Numbered from the stretch's first letter, positions 51,501 through 63,999 are shown. The stretch: DNA of 64,000 bases from Fragilariopsis cylindrus CCMP1102 (GCA_900095095.1 FMBT01000291.1:1116001-1180000); one strand, 5' to 3'. Translations and numbers: made by a program. Notes: generated by a model not told the origin, from the sequence alone.

Positions 51501-54500
51501 CACATTCATCTGCAAAAACAACACCGTCGTCATTACCTTTGCTGCTGTAAGCAAGCGGTAGGCGTCTCCCGTATAGCTATGGGTTTGATTTCGAAGGTCA
51601 AGGATGTCAATTTGTCTCTTCTTCATATCATTGTCAGACATGTTTTTCCAAACTGCCACAGGTAGTTCAGGGGGAAATTTATTGTGTATACTTATGGACC
51701 CGAAAATTTGAAGATACGATGCTGCTTCCTGCTTGAAGATGGATACTCGCTCTGGACCAATTCCTACTTCAATAGAAGGTTTTATAGAAAAGGCATCTTC
51801 AAATGATATGTCTGTTTTGTCAGCAGGAGGCTCTTGTGATGGATTAATTGCTTCTTTCAGGAGAGAATCTTGCAATGCCTTGAGTGACTTTGTCAATCGA
51901 CTTTGACGAACCTTTTTAAGAGGGATATGTTTAATCCATTTAACGAGGAGTGATAGGCAACTCAATAATAGCTTCGACGACGGGTAGAGAAGCACTTTGT
52001 AATTCATACCGCTTTCATCATTAAAGTGCGGAAAGGGGAAATCAGAAACTGACACATGATAAAAATCAATGTTTTCTGAGTCCAAACACAGTGGATGAGA
52101 TATCCTCCAGAACATAGATGATGTTTTCTTCACCACCATCCCATCACTAGCACTTGGAAAACAAGAAGCACGACTGCGCTCATCGAACTCATACGAATCT
52201 GATTGCAACTGCAATGAACGCTGAATCAATTTGACAAGAATCGAATCACTTGTTGGCAAAGAATCTAGAGCACCTGAACTCATCAGAGCAGAAAAATAAC
52301 CAATTTCTAGTTGACAAGAAAAAAGCTGCGCCTCACTGGGAGCCAATTTGGCTTTATATCATCATCATCCGCTGTCAGCACTCCGCTAGAAAATAATCTG
52401 GAAATAATTTGCCAACGGAATAACGATTTTTCTGCTGAATTGGAATGAGCCGCCCCTATGAAAGCAAGAATTCTCCACAGCGCATCGGTCTCAATTCTTG
52501 GCCAAACTCTGCCTAAATTTTGATAGCGAGAGACTAAATTTGAATTTTTTTAGTTAACGCTACTACAAATAGCAACGATTGCGTCTAACATTTTTTCGGT
52601 TGGAACAATTCACGTACCTTGGGACTTTCGGGGTATTCTCCTGATTGTAGGAAATCTCTCCAACCGCTTGGATCTACTGCTGAAACAAATAAATGATTAT
52701 TCTGGTTATTTTTCCTCCATTGCTGACATCCAAAGCTTTGAACGACACACCGAGAAACCGCTTCAACTAATGGGATACTCTCGGCGAGTGCATTACGAAG
52801 TGTGGTTAGTTCATGCATGACGCGTTGTCTGTCTTGAATTTTGAGATCCCATGCCGAAGGTACATTTATTGAATATAGAGCATCTACCATTTGAAGCACC
52901 AAGAAATCCAAGAAATTGTCACGTCTTCTCTCTGTAAAGATTACAGGTAAATCATCGTTCGACACAAAATTTAGTGAACGAACACACAAAGAAAGCAATC
53001 GGATATGTGGCGATAATTCAGCATCATTAGAAGCAACCATGTCTTGAATTATTCTGCTTCCACGACTTACTAGCATATATATGCTTTATGCAGGAACGAG
53101 TTCATGTACCCTTTTTTTGATAATTCAAGTTCCATACCACACAATAAATTACAATACTCTGATAAGGAAGTTGGGATGTTTCGTTCCAAATTATTAGCAC
53201 CCTCAGGTGAATCCCCACCAACACCAGTTCCCCCGGATTCCCCTGATATGCGTGGGGTCTGGTCAATAATTGCGCGAACAGAGCATCTGTTTTAGATGAT
53301 GTAAATTGTGTTTCTTGCTCTCGTATCATCAGACCGCTGTCTTCCTGTTGGTCTCCTAGCTCTTTATTTCTTCCTTGAGTATTACCTTGTGATCTCTTCC
53401 TCCGACCACGGCTTCCATTACTTAAAGACTTGGGGTCTGAAACCAAAATATTTCGTCGATGTCTCGTAATGCCTGCCGACTTTCGTCGATATTTGACTTG
53501 CTCCCTTTCTTCTCCATCTTTAAAATACATCGATATTCCATTTCCTGTATTTGCATTAAGAAAAGCTTGCATTCGGTCTGATATAGATCGTGCGGAGGGA
53601 CGAGGGATAGGCAAATCAGCTTGGTTTGAAGGCGACCTTCCTTTCAATTTGTTAGGGCGTTTTTGTCTAACATTTTTATGCGATGGATTTAGGTGTCGAA
53701 GATCACCACCATTAGCTGACTCAAATAGCGTTGTTTCGGATGGATTCCCATGAGAATCCTGGAGGAGTGATCTTGGTTTTTCGGTTTCCATCCCAATATT
53801 TTTGCTGTTGCTCGCCGAAGCGGCTGTGTCATTTTCAAATATCTCATCTATATCGTCAGCAGCTATTTCTTCAGCATTCGAGGATGTTTCTGCTGAAGTG
53901 GTACTTCCCACATTCCGCTTTCGTTTAGAATTGTTGCCGATCCGGACGGCAAAACGACCGCTATCTTTCATCCGATTTTTGTTGTCGTAAATAAAAGCCG
54001 ATTCATTTGTCTCATCCGCTGTCGAATTAATTCTTGGTTTCTTCCTCGAAGCGTTACAATTTCGTGACGATTTTGGCATATGTGAGTATGTACCATGCTT
54101 TTTTGATCTATCTTTTCTTACAAGGCGTGCATGTGAATGCGGATTAAATGTCGAAAGTAACCGTTCAGATGGATCTATCGTTGTCGATTCGTTTTTGCTT
54201 TCCCTGGCCATTTCTGAGACTGGGAGCAGGTCTAAGGCGCTGTCATCCCCAGAAGACTCGGACGCACCACCATATATATCACTGTTATCATCGTCATCGT
54301 TATCGTCAACTTCACCAATTTCTGATAGATTATTTTGCACACATTCCTCTTCGCAAAGTACGACAGCTTCTTTGAGCTTTCGAACAAAAGCCTCAACAGT
54401 GTCGTCCATAGCATCCATGCGCAAGTTGCGTGCATCCATAATGCTACCACCCCTGCATCGCTTACGCTGCTCTGGTGTAAGTTTTTTTCTATGTTTTCGG

Positions 54501-56242
54501 TAGAGTCGATCATCCATTAGGCGGCGTAGTGTTGCACGGCATTGGTCGGTCCCGCCCTGAATCAGTGAGACGCGTACTTCGTCCCATATTTGATTGTATT
54601 TTTCAAGCAATCGCTTAAGCGAAAGATTAGAATCACTGATACTTTTGTTGTTGTTAGATCCGACATTTTTCAGGGTTCGTAGTTGACGATGTAGTTCAGC
54701 TACCTTAAGTTTGAAGTCCGGAAGTGTTTCGTCCTCAATTTTATTCGCCATTGAATCGTAAAAGGCTCCAAGGTCAGGATACGGTACCGTCTTGCTCATA
54801 TCGAGCATATCTTCTGGTAAGTTTTCTACAGCCTGTTCACCCTCGGGTTGAATGAAGTCTACATCCGTGGCAACATTACCATCTTGTTGACGATTCTCCA
54901 TCTGAAACCTTGCCCGAGCCTCCAACGCCAATAATTGGTGGTCATAGGAAGGTTGTAACGCCGTCGCGATCCTTCTAGCAGTAGTAGCATCCAGTGGGAT
55001 GCTACGTCTATCTATATCTGACTCTGAGCTGTCGTCACTTGCTTTTCTTCTACTATGGCGTGGATGATGATGCGCTATCTTTGAATGCCGAATTCGTGAT
55101 TTATGGGGAATTGTTTCCGGAGAAGAGCTATTAGATACATCACTTTCCGAACCTGAAGATATTGATAATTCTGTATTGGATTTTGGTCGTATTGATAGAG
55201 GATCATAGGTAAATTCAGATGACGTCGTAGTAGTGACCTTTGATTTATCACTAGACGGTAAAGATTCTAATACTGACTTTCCTTTAGATATTCTCGTTCG
55301 CAGAGACAATGCTGATCTTTTCGTGTTCCGTTTTACACTCTTCGATCCCTCCATTTCTGAAGAAGAAGAAGTTGAGGAAGGAGGCGACGATGATGATGAC
55401 GACGATGAAGAGTATAGTATACGGGGATAATTTCGATGTGAGTTGTTGTTTATCTTCTTCTTCATTTTTGAATTCTTTCTAAGTCTTCTTTGAGCTTGCC
55501 GGACCAATTCTTGCAATTCTATCGTATCATCACTGTCATCACTATCGTTGTCATTCTCTTCATCCTGGAGAGGAGTGCCTTCAGAATGACGTAGATTTTT
55601 ATTGTTTTTCCTTTTTCTCGAAGATGATCTTTGTGTCATCTTGGTGCTGTTGTTAGTGTTAGCCGATACATGTTCCTCTTCTATAGCCCAATCGCATGAG
55701 CCACAATCAGTTCGTAGACTACCACATTTTAGACATCGCCCCAACAACATACTACGATCACGTAATGAAGAGGCTGATGCACTATTAGTACGACTACTAG
55801 GAACTTCGTATTCAGGAGCTAACTTGACGTATTCAATAGGAACTCGTTTTTCTTTGGAACCTCCAACCATGTATTGAACGTTCACATGGGTCGGACTCTT
55901 CCTCTTTCTTCCTTCTTCTTCAGTTGCTGTTACTGTTGTCGTCGTAGTAGCATTATTGTCATTATAATTATCTTTATCTTCGTCGTCATCAAAATGAACA
56001 ACCTTCACTTTTGCTACTCCTCCAGGTTTGTTTATCCCTGGCCAGGTACGACTCGCCACTTCGACGAGTCGACCGACCGTGATAAATTCAACAACTTCAT
56101 TATTGTCTTGAACTTCATTGTCATTGCCGTTACCATTACCATTGTCATTACCATTACCATTACCATCGACAGTGTTGGAGACCGAAGATGAACCATTTCT
56201 GCTGGTACCGCCTCTCAACGAGGAGGATAAAACAGTTGTCAT
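48506..56242 (-). CDS. Large Tudor-like, helical protein; MMS22-family candidate
   Basis: A very large protein, more than 2400 residues after correction. The first 120 residues hold a Tudor/PWWP-like module (GRLVEVASRTWPGINKPGGVAKVKVV...VQYMVGGSKEKRV). A four-Cys motif (CLKCGSLRTDCGSC) and about 700 residues of Ser- and Lys-rich disorder follow. From about 53280 it is mostly helical (YCNLLCGMELEL, RYQNLGRVWPRIE, YLQIFGSISI, LLRNIITSAV) with an acidic MWGDLDDSVLAAYDLEDV. Size and pattern suggest the Mus7/MMS22 DNA-repair scaffold family, but no decisive motif is seen. Introns are 52617-52534 (one base short at the join) and 50879-50783. Breaks lie near 53235 (G5 run), 52357, 50130 and 49285. 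The N-terminal module is not a known part of MMS22, so the name is tentative. Confidence 0.45.
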
Positions 56243-56544
56243 AGCGATTTTGTGTCTATGTATTAGATGATCATTCTCACGTCATTGGTATGATTGTTAT
56301 CAAAATGTTCATACTTTTTGAATCCAAATGCATCAATGCATGCATCGTGCAAATATAAATTGGCGCGCTAGATTCAGTCACGTCTGCCCTTTCATTCCGG
56401 ATTTTTTGATGATATTACATAAAATATAATTTAATAAGTTTACACAACATCAACATAATATACACAACAATAGATAACATAATAATACTAACTAGGTAGT
56501 AAGGATATTCATAATACACCGTTAACGGATAGTAGATTATAATC
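56243..56544. promoter_or_regulatory. Divergent intergenic region before MED7
   Basis: About 300 bases between two divergent gene starts. A CATGCATCATGC-type palindrome lies near 56330-56350. No other feature is seen. Confidence 0.4.
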
Positions 56545-57461
56545 ATGTCGTCTTCTTCAAAAACACTTGATGCATCGTCAGGCGCTGTCGAAGGGGAAAC
56601 ACCAGGAGAAGCAACTTTGTTGGTATCCGAATTTCCCCCTCCTCCTTTCTACTACACAGAAGCATCGACATTAAAGCCACCTGAAATACCGATGGAGGCA
56701 TTAAAACGAGGGACAAGAAAGGCGCATGCAGCTAATGCTAAAGTTCGTGCTGAAGCCGAAGCTGAGAGGTTGCGACTGGCGAAGGATGAAGGAGATCAAA
56801 CGGCGGATGTGTTGGGTGGTGTTTTGGCTGGTAATACAACGAGTGAATTAGAAGAGGAGGAAGGTGATGTGGTAGGAGTTTTTGGTGAGATTGTAGAGGA
56901 TCCGTTGACTGTTCAACCGTTAGATACATGTGAAGACCCGGCAGTTATTCGAGATGAAGTGAAACGACTGAATCGAGAAGTTGTTCAAGGATTTGTTAAT
57001 TTGGTAAGCGACCTAGTGAATCGACCAGCGGAAAATAAGTAAGTAAAAATAAATGATTGCTTTGGCACTAGCACTGCTGAAGGGTTGCCGTCTGTGACGT
57101 TTTTACCTTCTACAATAGTGTATAATTCGTGTTGTATATATACATTAAATTGGTCAGCTAACGCTATCACCACATTCTTAAACCTTACTCGATTTAATTC
57201 AATTCAACTCAACTCAACTCAACTCAACAATGAATGAAAATAGGAGAAGACGAGACGAAATGTCCCACAATGTTTTTCTTATGCTACAGAAACAAATAAA
57301 TTCGTGAACATCAATCTAGAGAGCTGTTGATTGAAATTTTAGAAAAACAATTAGAGAAACGCGAAAAGTTCATCGATGAATTAGAAGATAAAATATCAAA
57401 AGCTGATGCACTCCTACTAGACGAAGATTCGTTGGAAACGATAGAGATAGATGAATCTTGA
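56545..57461 (+). CDS. MED7: Mediator complex subunit 7
   Basis: Middle-module subunit of Mediator, which links transcription factors to RNA polymerase II. Exon 1 is 56545-57038, the intron 57039-57243 (GTAAGT...ATAG), exon 2 57244-57461. Exon 1 has the family's ATLLVSEFPPPPFYY opening and ends VQGFVNLVSDLVNRPAEN. The join gives KRRRDEMSHNVFLMLQKQIN, then REHQSRELLIEILEKQLEKREK, the MED7 hinge and coiled coil (LINEYRPHQARE in animals). One base is out of place near 57301 between QIN and REHQ. About 236 aa in all, the normal size. The 3' intron ends with CAACT-type repeats just before exon 2. Confidence 0.85.
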
Positions 57462-58365
57462 CTATGAAAGCTTAGATCAGGAATCATGTATAATACCACA
57501 AAAGAAGATATAGTGTATCCTACATTTTCAATCAACAAAATTTCTAACTCTAGAAAGTAGTTGCTCTTGTTTCATGGTATTTGCCGATGGCTATTATATA
57601 TTGGCAGTATAATAGCTGCAGAAACAATGCGGGACTACCAGCCAAATACTATCACCAAGTGATGAAGTGGTATGCTGATGAAACACTTCACGAACTGTCA
57701 TTACGATTTCTTTAACAAAATTTCTAATTCTTTAAATCAATAGATTTGCTGGCTTTGTAATAGGAAATAATAATCAGTTTATCCCGCCTAGCTTTATACC
57801 AACTCTTTATCTACCACGACCTTTAATGCCATCCACAATTTGTACCCATATTGTACTACTTTTAACTCTAGACCTTGTTGTTTTAGTAGCAAGAATAAAT
57901 TAGTTATTGTTTGTTATACCAGATAATTTGTGACCGGAAATGTTATATTATTGCAGTGCATGTACTGCAGTAAGACTGAAATTTTTATCCAATCCTGAAA
58001 GGAAGGTTGATGTACTGTACTTGTACATATTCCATATTCCTACATCGAGATTTTTCTTCTTTTGCTTATTGTAATTATTTATTACCGTTTATTCTAGCAT
58101 TCACAGGGCCAGTTTTTTGTGTACTCGTGAATGAATGGATCGAATCAATCATGATCCATCAATCAAGTAGGTTCCGCGTGTATGTCGATATGTGATATGG
58201 TTGACGGCTCATCATGTCTTCCGATCCCTTCAACACTCCTCATGCACTTCTTCGTGCCGGTAATAAAAAGTCAATCTTACTGATTTTCTCTTCGGTATCA
58301 CAACAGAAAACGTATAACTCTTCTATCATAACAAACAATACGTACATTTACAACATACATCTACC
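57462..58365. other. Intergenic between MED7 and ALAD
   Basis: About 900 AT-rich bases; no supported gene, RNA or notable repeat. It carries the MED7 3' UTR and the ALAD promoter. Confidence 0.4.
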
Positions 58366-59713
58366 ATGAAGATTATCGCTTTCGCTCTATTCCTGGCCTC
58401 TTCGGCTTGCACTGCTTCTGCTTTTTCGGTCGTCGCTCCGCCCTCGGTTGGATCTACTACCGCTTTAAGTGATAGTTTAAATCCCGATTCGATTGACAAA
58501 ACTATGCGAGGAATCGATGACGAATCAGGCTTTGATTTTGATCCTGTTGCCGGAGAAAACCCTGCTCTAACACGAAACAACAAAGGTGAAGTATGGGTGC
58601 AACAGGTAAGAACAAATGAAGTACTAAAAATAATGTTATAAAGTTTCTATCATCAAATCCAACTTTGTTATCTTACCTCATTGTTCTTTGATGGAATTAT
58701 TTTCGTCGTAACTTAACTATATCCCTGTACAAAAGAGAGCACGTCCTCGACGCAACCGAAAATCAGCCACAATGAGAGGGATGGTCCGTGAGAATATCGT
58801 TACTCCTTCCAACTTTATCTATCCACTTTTCATTCACGACGAAGATTTCAATCAAAAAATTGAATCTATGCCTGGATGTGAACGTCATTCCCTTGATTCT
58901 ATGTTGAAAGAAGTAGGAGAATCCTACGACTTAGGTGTCAAAACTTTTGTATTGTTCCCAAAAATTCCTGATGAACTGAAAACAAATATGGGAGTGGAGG
59001 CATACAATCCTGAAGGTATTATACCGCGTGCTGTGCGTATGATCAAAGAGGCTTATCCAGATTCGCTTGTTTGTACCGACGTCGCATTAGATCCTTATTC
59101 TGACCAGGGACATGATGGTATTGTAGTAGACGGTAAAATTATCAATGATGAAACCATCAATCAACTTTGCAAACAGGTCGTCTGTCAGGCACGAGCTGGA
59201 GCTGATATTGTCGCTCCCAGTGATATGATGGATGGCAGAGTCAAAGCCATCCGTGATGCTCTAGATTCAGAAGGTTTTACTAATGTCTCAATTTTGGCGT
59301 ACACTGCCAAATACGCGAGTGCATATTACGGACCTTTCAGAGATGCATTGGACAGCCATCCAGGCTTTGGAGATAAGAAAACTTACCAACAGGATCCTGC
59401 CAATGGTAGAGAAGCATTAATTGAAGCTGCCTTGGATGCAGCCGAAGGTGCAGATATGCTCATGGTGAAACCAGGTATGCCGTATTTGGATGTCGTTCGT
59501 CGTCTTAAGGATAATTCTCCTTTACCAATTGCCGCATACCATGTTTCGGGAGAGTATGCCATGATCAAAGCAGCGTGTGAGCGGGGATGGTTAGATGAAA
59601 AGGCTGTAGTTATGGAGACTCTGACATGTTTCAAACGTGCTGGAGCTGATATCATTCTAACATATTACGCCAAGCAAGCGGCTCAATGGATTAAAGATGA
59701 TGGTCTATACTAA
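58366..59713 (+). CDS. HEMB: Delta-aminolevulinate dehydratase (porphobilinogen synthase), plastid-targeted
   Basis: Condenses two 5-aminolevulinate molecules into porphobilinogen for heme and chlorophyll. Exon 1 is 58366-58605, the intron 58606-58735, exon 2 58736-59713 (405 aa, intact). The N-terminus is a signal peptide (MKIIAFALFLASSACTASA) followed by Phe in the ASA|F context, then a Ser/Thr-rich transit-like stretch: the bipartite plastid leader of diatoms. The enzyme starts at about residue 85 (RPRRNRKSATMRGMVREN). It has the two active-site lysine regions (AYTAKYAS and MVKPGMPYLD), the metal-region stretch CTDVALDPYSDQGHDG (Asp-rich, plant-like and Mg-dependent rather than Cys-rich and Zn-dependent), and PSDMMDGRV. 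Confidence 0.95.
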
Positions 59714-60182
59714 AATATCTTACTTTAAAGATGGAAGACTTGATATACTTTTAACTCAAAAACATATCCGGTTTTTTATCCCCTTTTATTATCATGTATT
59801 ATAGTTCAATAGTTTTTCGCTCCTACATGGCGGATCTTCTGGAACTGGGATCCAAAATAAATAGGCAAATGCAGAAGCTTTTAAAGTAAACAATATAAAA
59901 GCAGTATATACATTACACTAACTAGTCACTAGTCCTAGTTTTTCCTAGCATTCAAAGATAAATTAGATACTAGTAGTTTCCTACTTCCTCCGACTGACGA
60001 CGTACGTACGTGACGAAAATAAGCGCGCCATTCTCCAAAGCAAGCAAATTCTATTTTTCTATTTCAATTACAATTCTACATTTTTAAATTTACCTTCTTT
60101 TTTACATACACAAAACAATCACCTGAACATTGATTTCATGATTGTATGATTGACAGCTAACAAAAGAAGGAAAATTATCATA
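59714..60182. other. Intergenic between ALAD and PhyH-like gene
   Basis: About 470 bases with short CTAGT repeats near 59920-59975 and a CGTACGTACGTGACG stretch near 60001-60015. No gene is seen. It includes the promoter of the next gene. Confidence 0.4.
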
Positions 60183-61727
60183 ATGGACGAAACGTTAGAA
60201 TCGACATGCCATCAGAAGGAAGTCTTTGACCTTGCATCGCTTTTAGCAAATCCCCGAAGACGAATCGATCCCGTAACATGGAAAGAAATTTGTCCAGGGC
60301 TATCTCTTACATCCGCTGTACACAAAAAAGACGTTCAGAATGGAAAGATAGAAGTAACACCGAATACGCAGATCAAAGTTAAGAGGAGACAAGAAAAATT
60401 GACACACGATGGATACGCTCTTGTAGATGATTCTTTGGACGTTAAATTGATTCGTGAAGGTATCGAAGCCTTGTACCATCGAAAGCTCCCGGCAACATTT
60501 ATCCTGATGTTCGATGAGACGTGGAAACTAGCTCTTGAATCAAAACGCATACTGGAAAAATCGTCGCACAAGAAAAACATATTCAACTACGACCTCCTCG
60601 CTTGGTATATTCCACCAGGTAGTGCTGGATTCTCACCACACCGCGATAGGCAACCTGATGATGCGAGCACAACATTTCATTCTGACAACCAACCGAAATT
60701 TATTACACAATGGATTGCTCTATCAGACGCAACACCTGCAAATTCATGTCTGTATGTGATTCCAAAGCCGTACGATCCTGGCTACACAACCGGTGATATT
60801 ACCGAAGAATCTACTACTACTACTACTAGTATCAATGACAATCCTTTATATCGAGCCTTATCAACAAAGGAATCCTTCCAGCATATACGATGCCTTCCCA
60901 GGAAAGCTGGTCAATCGATTCTCTTTACACATCGCATTATTCATTGGGGCTCACAAAGTGATGATGTGGAACAAAGCGGTGATAATAGTGACGATGATAC
61001 CAGCTCGACAATCTCACCGCGAATTGCAATTTCATTTGTTTGTTCCGATCCTGATTTCGAATCTCCTCTATTGGTTAATCACGCAAAATACTTCGCCGAT
61101 ACCGAGAACAGTGAAACTAATGATTCACTTATAATATTACCACCCTTACACATAAGACTGTTGTTGATTTGTGCACAACTCTTGATCTATTATCAACGAT
61201 TTGATATTGACAAATCAGTCATAAAGGTATGTTATAACTATTGTAAGTATCATGAACAAGAACTAACAGAAACTTACCGCCGTAAAGTTTATGTGGAGTT
61301 CGTCAAGGCTATGAGAGAACAAGTCGGAAGCAATCAAGACAACAGCATCGGTACCACTAATGTTTTTGATAATGCTTCATGCAACGTGGAAACTACTGAT
61401 GATACATCAAGCCCAGATGATAGGCTTAGAAATGATGACGACGACGAATGTGACGACGACGACGACGACGACGAAGAGGATGCTATGATGGAAGAAATGT
61501 TAAATGCAGAAGCAGGTGGATATGGTGAGTTTGAAGATGACTACGATGATATCGAGCAAGAAGATGGGATGGATCAAAAGGAAAATAACAGTTCTGAGGA
61601 CGAAGATGATTTGGTGGACGCTGAAGAAGATCTCGATCTCTTCGGAAAGAGGAAGAAAGAAATCACCTCTCACGCAGAGACAAAGTTGCCATTCAAGAAA
61701 GCTAAGACTACGAACACTTATATCTAA
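60183..61727 (+). CDS. Phytanoyl-CoA dioxygenase-like Fe(II)/2-oxoglutarate enzyme
   Basis: Predicted non-heme iron oxygenase; the substrate is unknown. It is a single exon, with the ATG at 60183 as first good start (514 aa). The jelly-roll core shows the iron-binding HxD motif in GFSPHRDRQ (about residue 155). It continues with QWIALSDATPANSCLYVIPKPYDPGY, typical of the PhyH family, then the distal histidine region HRIIHWGSQS (about 250) and a following Arg in SPRIAISF. The N-terminal 90 residues are not recognised. The last 110 residues are strongly acidic (Asp and Glu runs) with a short basic end KKRKKE...KLPFKKAKT that could be a nuclear signal. The acidic tail and possible nuclear location argue against a peroxisomal lipid role. 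Confidence 0.7.
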   Translation: MDETLESTCHQKEVFDLASLLANPRRRIDPVTWKEICPGLSLTSAVHKKDVQNGKIEVTPNTQIKVKRRQEKLTHDGYALVDDSLDVKLIREGIEALYHRKLPATFILMFDETWKLALESKRILEKSSHKKNIFNYDLLAWYIPPGSAGFSPHRDRQPDDASTTFHSDNQPKFITQWIALSDATPANSCLYVIPKPYDPGYTTGDITEESTTTTTSINDNPLYRALSTKESFQHIRCLPRKAGQSILFTHRIIHWGSQSDDVEQSGDNSDDDTSSTISPRIAISFVCSDPDFESPLLVNHAKYFADTENSETNDSLIILPPLHIRLLLICAQLLIYYQRFDIDKSVIKVCYNYCKYHEQELTETYRRKVYVEFVKAMREQVGSNQDNSIGTTNVFDNASCNVETTDDTSSPDDRLRNDDDDECDDDDDDDEEDAMMEEMLNAEAGGYGEFEDDYDDIEQEDGMDQKENNSSEDEDDLVDAEEDLDLFGKRKKEITSHAETKLPFKKAKTTNTYI

Positions 61728-62211
61728 AATTGCTATTTTTCTCGCTATAAGAGTGAGAGTGATTGTGACGGTATATGCTTTTATTATTAGAATATAAGAC
61801 TATCATCATATTAGCAAACTATCATACTTAAGACTTGATTAAGTTTAGAATCTTTGTAAGTTAAATTAACAATTCATTAATGCTGTATTCTTCTTTCTTT
61901 AACAAAACCAGATCAACATAACTTCCTGTGCCGAATACTAATAGTACTGGGACGCCCCAATAGGTGTTTGTTTATTCAGTGTGTGTGTGACTCCACCTAC
62001 TGTCCGTCGTCCGCATAAATTAGCCACGACTTAAATGCACAAACCGCCAATCGTCGTGATGAACTCTGAAATAAAATTATTATTATTTTTCTTTTACAAG
62101 GAACAAAAGCACATCTCACATCATCCTTAATAAACAATAGACACGACATTAAACATTGACAGGACAAAGCTACTATTAAAAAAAAGGAGAAATAACTTAG
62201 TAGCATTCAAT
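61728..62211. other. Intergenic before DDX49
   Basis: About 480 AT-rich bases between two plus-strand genes. No gene is seen. Confidence 0.4.
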
Positions 62212-63999
62212 ATGTCATCGCTTTTTGGAAAGAAGAGGAAGAAGTCTCTCAATAGCGAGCGTCACAATACTGATTTGAAGAGAAAACAAGATGAAATAGA
62301 AATATCATCATCACCGATAGAAAATAATAGTCAAAAGGAAACGAAAAATCCTATTCAATTATCGCCGTGGGCAGACTTTAATGATCTGGGTTTAGCCGAG
62401 CCACTCGTGGAGACGTGCAGAGCATTGGGGTTCAAGCGACCAACACCCGTCCAACGAAATATAATCCCATACCTTCTACAAGAAGAGTCGGCTCATGTAT
62501 TGGCCCTGGCATCTACGGGTTCAGGTAAAACAGCTGCTTTTGTTTTGCCTATTCTACATCGTCTATCAGCTGATCCATACGGCATTTATGCCGTTATTGT
62601 CTCTCCTACACGGGAGCTTGCGAAGCAAATCCATCAACAAGTTTTGGCACTTGGTAGTTCATACAACGTCGAATCGACGTTGGTCGTTGGTGGTATGGAC
62701 ATGACAAAACAATCAACGACCTTAGAACATCGGAAACCACACTTTGTCGTCGCTACGCCTGGACGATTGGCTGAGTTACTTCGTGGACCTAGTCCACCAA
62801 AGCTTCAACATGTTCGTTTTCTGGTATTAGATGAGGCAGATCGTCTGTTGACTGCAAATTCAGGATTTGAAAGGGACGTGGCAGAATTGCTACTACATTG
62901 TAATCGGAATAAACGGACGCAATGTCAAACATTACTCTTTAGTGCGACGATGACACGAAGTTTGGAGAGTGTTGAAAAAATTGCGGGAGCGGGACAAGGA
63001 CGATTACCTTTGAAGAAATTTGTCATTAGAGATGATCAATATAGTAATAGTGACGATAAGGCTAAGCGACAGAAACTCAGTGCAGCAGAAGATGATGATG
63101 GGGTTATTGGAAACTGTGATGATCCTGGAAATGATGATGACGAGGAGAAAAAAATTAGTGTACAAGATATGACGCCACGAATTCCAGCTGGATTGAAACA
63201 AGAATACATATTTATGCCATCTAGAGTTAGAGATGCGTACCTGCTTACTACGATTCGAACTTTATTGTCGAATGGAGGACGAGCGAGGGATAGTAATGGT
63301 CGTCATGCTTGGAGAGGAAAGAATCGTCATAACGGGAATGAATCGGAAGATAATGATGACGACGAAGAGGAGGAAGGAAAATCCCGTTCGGCAATTGTCT
63401 TTGTCGCAACCTGTGAACGTGCAGCATTGGTATCGGAGATATTTTCCCACGTTGGTGTAGAGAACGTGGCATTACACTCGTTACTCACACAGAATAGACG
63501 GCTAGCGGCACTTGCCAAGTTTAAATCTCAACAGGTTCGAGTCTTGGTGGCCACTGATATTGCTAGTAGAGGTCTTGATGTACCCTCTGTGGACCTAGTT
63601 ATTAATTCGGAATTGCCAAGAAATCCTGTCTCCTACATCCATCGAATTGGTAGAACTGCTCGAGCCGGTCGTCGTGGTCGTGCTATTAGTTTAGTATCCG
63701 AAACAGATGTTTCGTTAGTCCATGCAGCCGAAGAGATAACTGGAAGACCTCTTGGAAAATGCTCCGAGGTTACCGACGAAGCTGCAATAAAGATGTTAGG
63801 GCCGGTGACCAAAGCTGCTCGTCTTGCTAAAATGAAATTAATGGATATTGGTTTTGACGATTTAGTTAAGAAATTCAAGGAACGAAAAGTACGTGATCGG
63901 AAGGATCGTCAACGAATAGAAAAAGCACTTCGAAAACAGGCGAAGAAACAAGCCAAAGGGAAGGAAGGAGAGAAATCGGATATTAAAAATTCGTTGTAG
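62212..63999 (+). CDS. DDX49: DEAD-box RNA helicase DDX49/Dbp8-like
   Basis: ATP-dependent RNA helicase of the Dbp8/DDX49 group, which acts in small-subunit ribosome biogenesis in the nucleolus. It is a single exon of 595 aa, complete, with its stop at the very end of the window. Motifs in order: Q (GFKRPTPVQ), I (ASTGSGKT), Ia (PTRELAKQ), Ib (TPGR), II (VLDEADRLL), III (SAT), IV region (SAIVFVATCERAALV), V (VLVATDIASRGLDVPSVDLVIN) and VI (HRIGRTARAGRRGRA). Two acidic insertions interrupt the second RecA-like domain, one before QEYIFMPSRVRDAYL and one after it. The basic tail (KKFKERKVRDRKDRQR) is as in DDX49. Confidence 0.93.
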   Translation: MSSLFGKKRKKSLNSERHNTDLKRKQDEIEISSSPIENNSQKETKNPIQLSPWADFNDLGLAEPLVETCRALGFKRPTPVQRNIIPYLLQEESAHVLALASTGSGKTAAFVLPILHRLSADPYGIYAVIVSPTRELAKQIHQQVLALGSSYNVESTLVVGGMDMTKQSTTLEHRKPHFVVATPGRLAELLRGPSPPKLQHVRFLVLDEADRLLTANSGFERDVAELLLHCNRNKRTQCQTLLFSATMTRSLESVEKIAGAGQGRLPLKKFVIRDDQYSNSDDKAKRQKLSAAEDDDGVIGNCDDPGNDDDEEKKISVQDMTPRIPAGLKQEYIFMPSRVRDAYLLTTIRTLLSNGGRARDSNGRHAWRGKNRHNGNESEDNDDDEEEEGKSRSAIVFVATCERAALVSEIFSHVGVENVALHSLLTQNRRLAALAKFKSQQVRVLVATDIASRGLDVPSVDLVINSELPRNPVSYIHRIGRTARAGRRGRAISLVSETDVSLVHAAEEITGRPLGKCSEVTDEAAIKMLGPVTKAARLAKMKLMDIGFDDLVKKFKERKVRDRKDRQRIEKALRKQAKKQAKGKEGEKSDIKNSL

